A DNA stretch of 64,000 nucleotides from Adiantum capillus-veneris (lineage: Eukaryota > Streptophyta > Polypodiopsida > Polypodiales > Pteridaceae), in assembly GCA_014529385.2 (NCBI GenBank), contig CM043958.1:87832525-87896524 (forward strand), written 5' to 3'. A program made the position numbers and the translations under genes. The notes under the pieces were generated by a model. The model searched no databases, was not told the DNA's origin, and saw only the letters and a list, made by a program, of their open reading frames with translations. Of this stretch, positions 60,646 through 64,000 are shown piece by piece. Every line of letters starts with the position of its first letter. Within the stretch, counting starts at the first letter, position 1.

Positions 60646-61800
60646 TGTGAACCCTATTGTTTGATTGCCGAAACTCTGTATAGATTAGGCAAGGATGATA
60701 TTCTTAGGCGTTGTGCCCGCGAGGATGAATATTTGTATATCTTGCAAGAAGCACATATGGGCGTAGCAGGAGGACATTTTTCAGGAGACCTGACTGCTAG
60801 AAAGGTGCTGCAATCAGGCTATTGGTGGCCAACTTTATTTAAGGATGCATCACTTTTTACAAAAGGGTGTGATGAGTGCCAACGTTACAAGACCACACAT
60901 CGCAAAGACAGAATGCCCTTACATCCTATTAAAGTAACCCAACCATTTGAAAAATGGGGCTTAGACTTTGTAGGTCCAATTAGTCCCGCAGGTCGCAACA
61001 CTCAATCTCGATATATTCTAGTTGCTACGGACTATGTAACAAAGTGGGCTGAAGCTAAGGCTTCACAAAAAGCTGACGCGAGGACAACAGCTAAGTTTCT
61101 TTTTGAGAACATTATCACAAGATTTGGTTGCTTTTTTGAAATTGTTAGTGATAATGGTACCCATTTTATAAATGAGGTAATAAGAGAGCTTACCATGACC
61201 TTTATGATATCCCACCATAAGTCTACACCTTATTACCCGCAAGCTAATGGACAAGCCGAGAGCACCAACAAGACTCTAATCTCTATTTTAACCAAGACAG
61301 TAGAAGCTCATCGCACTGATTGGGATTTGAAGTTGACATCTGCTCTATGGGCTTATCGTACTGCTTATAAAGTGGCTATTAATTGTACGCCATTCAAAAT
61401 GGTATACGGCCAAGAAGCGGTTATGCCTTGGGAGTTTGTCATTCCTAGTCTTAGGGTAGCTTCGCAAGAAGGATGGAATGGTAACCCCTTAACCGAGCGT
61501 TTGTATATCTTAGAAAAACTAGACGAAGAGAGACAGTTGACTGTGCAAAATGCTCTTGTGGAAAAGGATAGGAGAAAGAAGTGGTTTGATCGCCATGTGA
61601 AGGACAAGGACATCAAAGTTGGTGATAAATTCCTTATGTATGGAGTATGTAAGGAGAAGAAAAAGTTGAAATATGCTGGTAAAGGACCATATAGAGTATG
61701 TGAAATTACCCCACAAGGTACCCTTCGTGTGGAAACTCTTGATGGAGTTGAAACCATTGGATTCCTCAATGGGAGTAAATTCAAAAGATATTATGATCCT
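60646..61800 (+). pseudogene. Gypsy integrase
   Basis: The zinc-binding HHCC region is at about 60750-60890 (AHMGVAGGHFSG and KGCDECQRYK). The catalytic triad is Asp 60964-60966 (GLDFVGPI), Asp 61150-61152 (SDNGTHF) and Glu 61258-61260 (GQAESTNKTL), with 35 residues between the second Asp and Glu. The C-terminal part has DKFLMYG and GKGPYRVCEITPQGTLRV, an integrase C-terminal SH3-like region, and no chromodomain is recognisable. This part of the frame is uninterrupted and continues into the second protease-like domain. Confidence 0.92.
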
Positions 61801-62330
61801 TTAAGCCAAGAAGAACTACAGGCCATTCATCAAAAAAAGGCCGCCAAAGCACAAACCGAGTTAAACAAGATACAAGCTCAAGCTGAGGCTAAGGAGCGAC
61901 AACAACGTATAAGACAAAAACGAGACGCTAACCTTGGAGTCACAAATGCATTCCACGTGGAAATCGAAGAGGATGGGTTGGACTCTCACACACCTCTACG
62001 ATACCCTATTGAGTTAAATAGTGCCTATGGAAAAGTGCTATATAACACCTTATTGGACACGGGTGCTAAATATAATCTGCTATCCTATGGGGTGTGGTGT
62101 CAGTTAGGGAAGCCACCTCTATCTGAGAGTATTATCCAAGTCAAGGGTGTCAACAAGAAAAAAACTACGATTTTTGGAATCTGGCACACTTCTGTCAGTT
62201 ATGACAATGGGATTGTAGCTCAAGACTTTTTGGTCATGCCTACTGGAACTATGGAGGGTAATATAAACCTAGGCCGCACGTGGATGATAGCCACCAAATG
62301 CACTATTGATTGGGGGACTGGGGGTGTTAC
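61801..62330 (+). pseudogene. Second retropepsin-like domain, C-terminal to integrase
   Basis: After a Gln/Lys-rich helical linker (QKKAAKAQTELNKIQAQAEA) the same open frame has KVLYNTLLDTGAKYNLLSYG with the Asp codon at 62056-62058, a middle part with VSYDNGIVAQDFLVMP, and a closing NINLGRTWMIATKCTIDWG. This is the retropepsin pattern: hydrophobic-D-T-G-A, then (I/N)-x-L-G-x-x-(W/F)-(M/L). The spacing between the Asp and the LGRTW motif (about 70 residues) fits. It keeps the canonical Thr that the first protease lacks. Whether it is active, and whether it comes from duplication or capture, is not known. Confidence 0.75.
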
Positions 62331-63171
62331 AACGCAAAAACCAACTCTTAGCCCTAGCACTCAAGCCATAGTCCCTGAGATATTGCCTAAGGAAATAAAA
62401 CCCAAGACATTGCATGTCCAGGAGGTTGAACCATACGTCCCCATAGCCCAACTCTCTAGAGCTTCAACTGATGTAGTTGAAAGAAAGCTTGAGACACACA
62501 AGAACCATCCTAATATAACACAGAAAACATACAAGTGGGTCCCTAAAGCCTCTGTAATGAGCATGGTTGATGCAAAAAAACGGAAACCTAGTAAGAACCG
62601 TCCCACTCACTCCAAGAAATGTAAAGAAACGTTGCGTTGGATTCCTAAACGACTATTGGAAGCCCAAGGATACTATGAAGGGAATGATCAAATCTGGGTG
62701 CCCAAACGTAAAGTGTACTCTTACCTGTTACCTGGCCCATGTAAACCCAATCCTGTGGCTCCAAAACAAATTGAAAATCGCGGAAAAGAAAAAATCATGG
62801 AATGTTACACACCCGATCTAGAGCTAGTTTGGGTACCAAAGAAAGAACGATTTGTTCCACCTAGCTCAGGAACAGGGAAATCAAATGAAGCTTCTTGCTC
62901 TTCATGTAGTTCCTTTACGCAAATAGAAAATTCAACACAACCTCCACCTACCACTGTACATATCCATACAAGCACGAAAGAGTTTGCACCTCCCAGGGTA
63001 AGTTCACCACCTACAACAACGTTGCAAATAAAATCATGGGAGAGTACCTTACCACCCTTGCAACTAGATGAAACGCATAGGGCGGTCGAAAACTATTGGT
63101 TAAAACCTTCACCCATAACAACTTGGAACAATTGGTTTCAAAAGGTGACGACCTCATTCCAAAAGGTGTGA
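62331..63171 (+). pseudogene. Pol C-terminal tail with four W(V/I)PK motifs
   Basis: In the same frame as integrase. Motifs occur as YKWVPKA (Trp codon 62536), LRWIPKR (62638), IWVPKRK (62695) and VWVPKKE (62830), spaced 34, 19 and 45 residues, in a Lys-rich, Pro-rich setting. A Ser/Cys-rich part (EASCSSCSSFTQ) and a final Trp-rich end (ENYWLKPSPITTWNNWFQK) lead to the TGA at 63169-63171. No known domain; a nucleic-acid or protein contact role is a guess. Confidence 0.6.
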
Positions 63172-63178
63172 TCTACCC

Positions 63179-63194
63179 AAGGAAGGGGAGAGTG
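63179..63194 (+). other. Purine-rich tract after pol
   Basis: AAGGAAGGGGAGAGTG right after the pol stop resembles an internal polypurine tract, as known in some large plant gypsy groups; no LTR start follows it. Confidence 0.4.
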
Positions 63195-63270
63195 TTTGCT
63201 AACATCAATCATTCACTCGCTCCCCTCTCAACCTTCCTCCCTGACCTCTCAATTCCAATCTTAGGGAATG

Positions 63271-63280
63271 TATATATATA
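63271..63280 (+). promoter_or_regulatory. TATA-like box upstream of the 3' ORF
   Basis: TATATATATA lies 172 bases before the ATG of the 3' ORF and 100 bases after pol. It could drive a separate transcript; otherwise this is just AT-rich leader. Confidence 0.3.
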
Positions 63281-63451
63281 GCCTTATACTCACAAAAAAC
63301 AAAAATAGTAAAGAGCAAGAGCGACTAGCAACGAGAGAGCACCCTATCAGATCTTACATATAAGTCCAAATTCACCGTGTCAATTCAAGCAACACACAAA
63401 AACAACTCTTATGTTTTAAAGGCCTAACCAAATCTATCTATCTTGTCAGAA

Positions 63452-63874
63452 ATGGCTACTTCACCAGAGGCATGCACTTCTATTTTTGATGAAAGGTACC
63501 CTTTGTCTTTTCCTCAAGTGTTCTACGTATGCTACCCTATACTTTCTTGCAAATGGGATTTGATAGAGAGCCTTTCATGTGAGAGAAATTTTGAGGAGTT
63601 AGAATGGCTGATACGTCTATGGCTAACTAGTGATCCATACCCAGTAGCGAATGTGTCTCCAATGGCACATGCTTATTCTTTTGCACAAGATGAGTATCCA
63701 CGCATCGCGAGGTTCTTGATTAGCATGCTTGCACAAGAGGATGATGAAGAGGAACTAATAGAGACCGAGGAAGACTATGGCCTCACGGACAACGATTTTA
63801 TTTATCTAGATGATGAGGATAGAGGCCTAGCCTTAGGGTGGCCACCCGGTTTATATAATATCCTCTTTCCTTGA
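63452..63874 (+). CDS. Accessory 3' ORF of the gypsy element, 140 residues
   Basis: The ATG at 63452 is the first in the frame; an earlier in-frame TTG is not used. The protein starts MATSPEACTSIFDERYPLSF, has aromatic-rich helices (VFYVCYPILSCKWDLIESL, LEWLIRLWLTSDPYP), and ends with a strongly acidic part (LAQEDDEEELIETEEDYGLT, FIYLDDEDRGL). No signal peptide or convincing transmembrane segment and no domain I recognise, so it does not look like an envelope protein. Unlike gag and pol it has no in-frame stop. It lies where other plant gypsy groups carry envelope-like or accessory ORFs. The 3' LTR should follow beyond the window. Confidence 0.65.
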   Translation: MATSPEACTSIFDERYPLSFPQVFYVCYPILSCKWDLIESLSCERNFEELEWLIRLWLTSDPYPVANVSPMAHAYSFAQDEYPRIARFLISMLAQEDDEEELIETEEDYGLTDNDFIYLDDEDRGLALGWPPGLYNILFP

Positions 63875-64000
63875 TTCTAAAAGGGGTGACAGATAGGTAG
63901 GTTAGGGGTCTAGATTGTGTTTTGAGTTTGTTTTTTAGGAGTTTTAATTTTTCACACTGACATGCCTCCTAGAGGTATAGTGCCTGTTTTTGGATGTGTT

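Larger units (their letters stand above)
52202..64000 (+). mobile_element. Large Ty3/gypsy LTR retrotransposon, runs off the right edge
   Basis: It begins with a 618-bp LTR and an Asp-tRNA primer site, then about 1 kb of leader, gag, and a pol with protease, reverse transcriptase, RNase H, integrase, a second retropepsin-like domain and a repeat tail, and finally a separate 3' ORF. The 3' LTR is not in the window, so the element exceeds 11.8 kb. In gag (53820-56810) and pol (about 56700-63171) the frame is kept with only one shift at 56691-56704, but seven in-frame stops interrupt it. A partial related LTR is at 20358-20806. Confidence 0.93.

Noticed and set aside
63172-63300. 3' LTR of the gypsy element directly after pol
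   Set aside because: No similarity to the 5' LTR at 52202-52819 although a purine tract is present; the 3' LTR must lie beyond the window.
63452-63874. Envelope protein
   Set aside because: No signal peptide, no convincing transmembrane helix and no furin-like site; the ORF is short and acidic.

Overview
The window is nuclear DNA of a land plant, most likely a repeat-rich genome such as a fern or other non-seed plant; the species guess is weak. The evidence is the density of Ty1/copia and Ty3/gypsy LTR retrotransposons, primer-binding sites matching plant initiator Met-tRNA and Asp-tRNA, very long (GA)n/(CT)n tracts, and a plant-type mitochondrial carrier gene. Only one convincing intact cellular gene is visible: an intronless, GC-rich mitochondrial carrier at 16555-17655 (minus). 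Almost everything else is transposable element, nested, decayed or truncated.

Layout. 1-462 is a gypsy integrase relic. 446-2051 and 13105-14622 are two copies of a 1.5-1.6 kb LTR; the first is followed by a primer-binding site and a gag start. Between them lies a decayed plus-strand copia element (4723-5870 and 11055-11440). It is interrupted by a young, complete minus-strand copia element (5873-11049) with 227-bp LTRs differing at two bases and a CTAGG target-site duplication. 14995-15640 is a decayed arginine/aspartate-rich coding relic. After the carrier gene come AT-rich DNA, a partial gypsy LTR (20358-20806) and a 5'-truncated copy of the young copia family (20819-21776). 21777-26700 holds only tandem repeats. 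26757-30550 is a truncated minus-strand copia element with a 143-bp LTR that abuts exactly a 3' fragment of a second carrier copy (30551-30712, inverted relative to the gene). A second, worse fragment follows at 31095-31172.

36060-45382 is an old minus-strand gypsy element split between RNase H (45000-45382) and integrase (36730-37612). The insert is a 7.3-kb element (37625-44914) with about 1-kb LTRs, a primer-binding site and a polypurine tract but no coding capacity: a large non-autonomous LTR element. 49330-51371 is a broken gene of an uncharacterised DDE-transposase-like family. Its 856-bp intron is filled by a roughly 360-bp higher-order tandem repeat.

From 52202 to the right edge runs a large plus-strand gypsy element (more than 11.8 kb, 3' LTR outside the window). 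It has an Asp-tRNA primer site, a long gag with four zinc knuckles, and protease, reverse transcriptase, RNase H and integrase. Unusually, a second retropepsin-like domain with a canonical DTGA motif lies C-terminal to the integrase, followed by a tail with four W(V/I)PK motifs and a separate 140-residue acidic ORF behind a TATA-like box. This element is the most interesting object in the window. Its reading frame, like that of the young copia element, is broken almost only by in-frame stop codons that could all come from C-to-T changes, with hardly any frameshifts.
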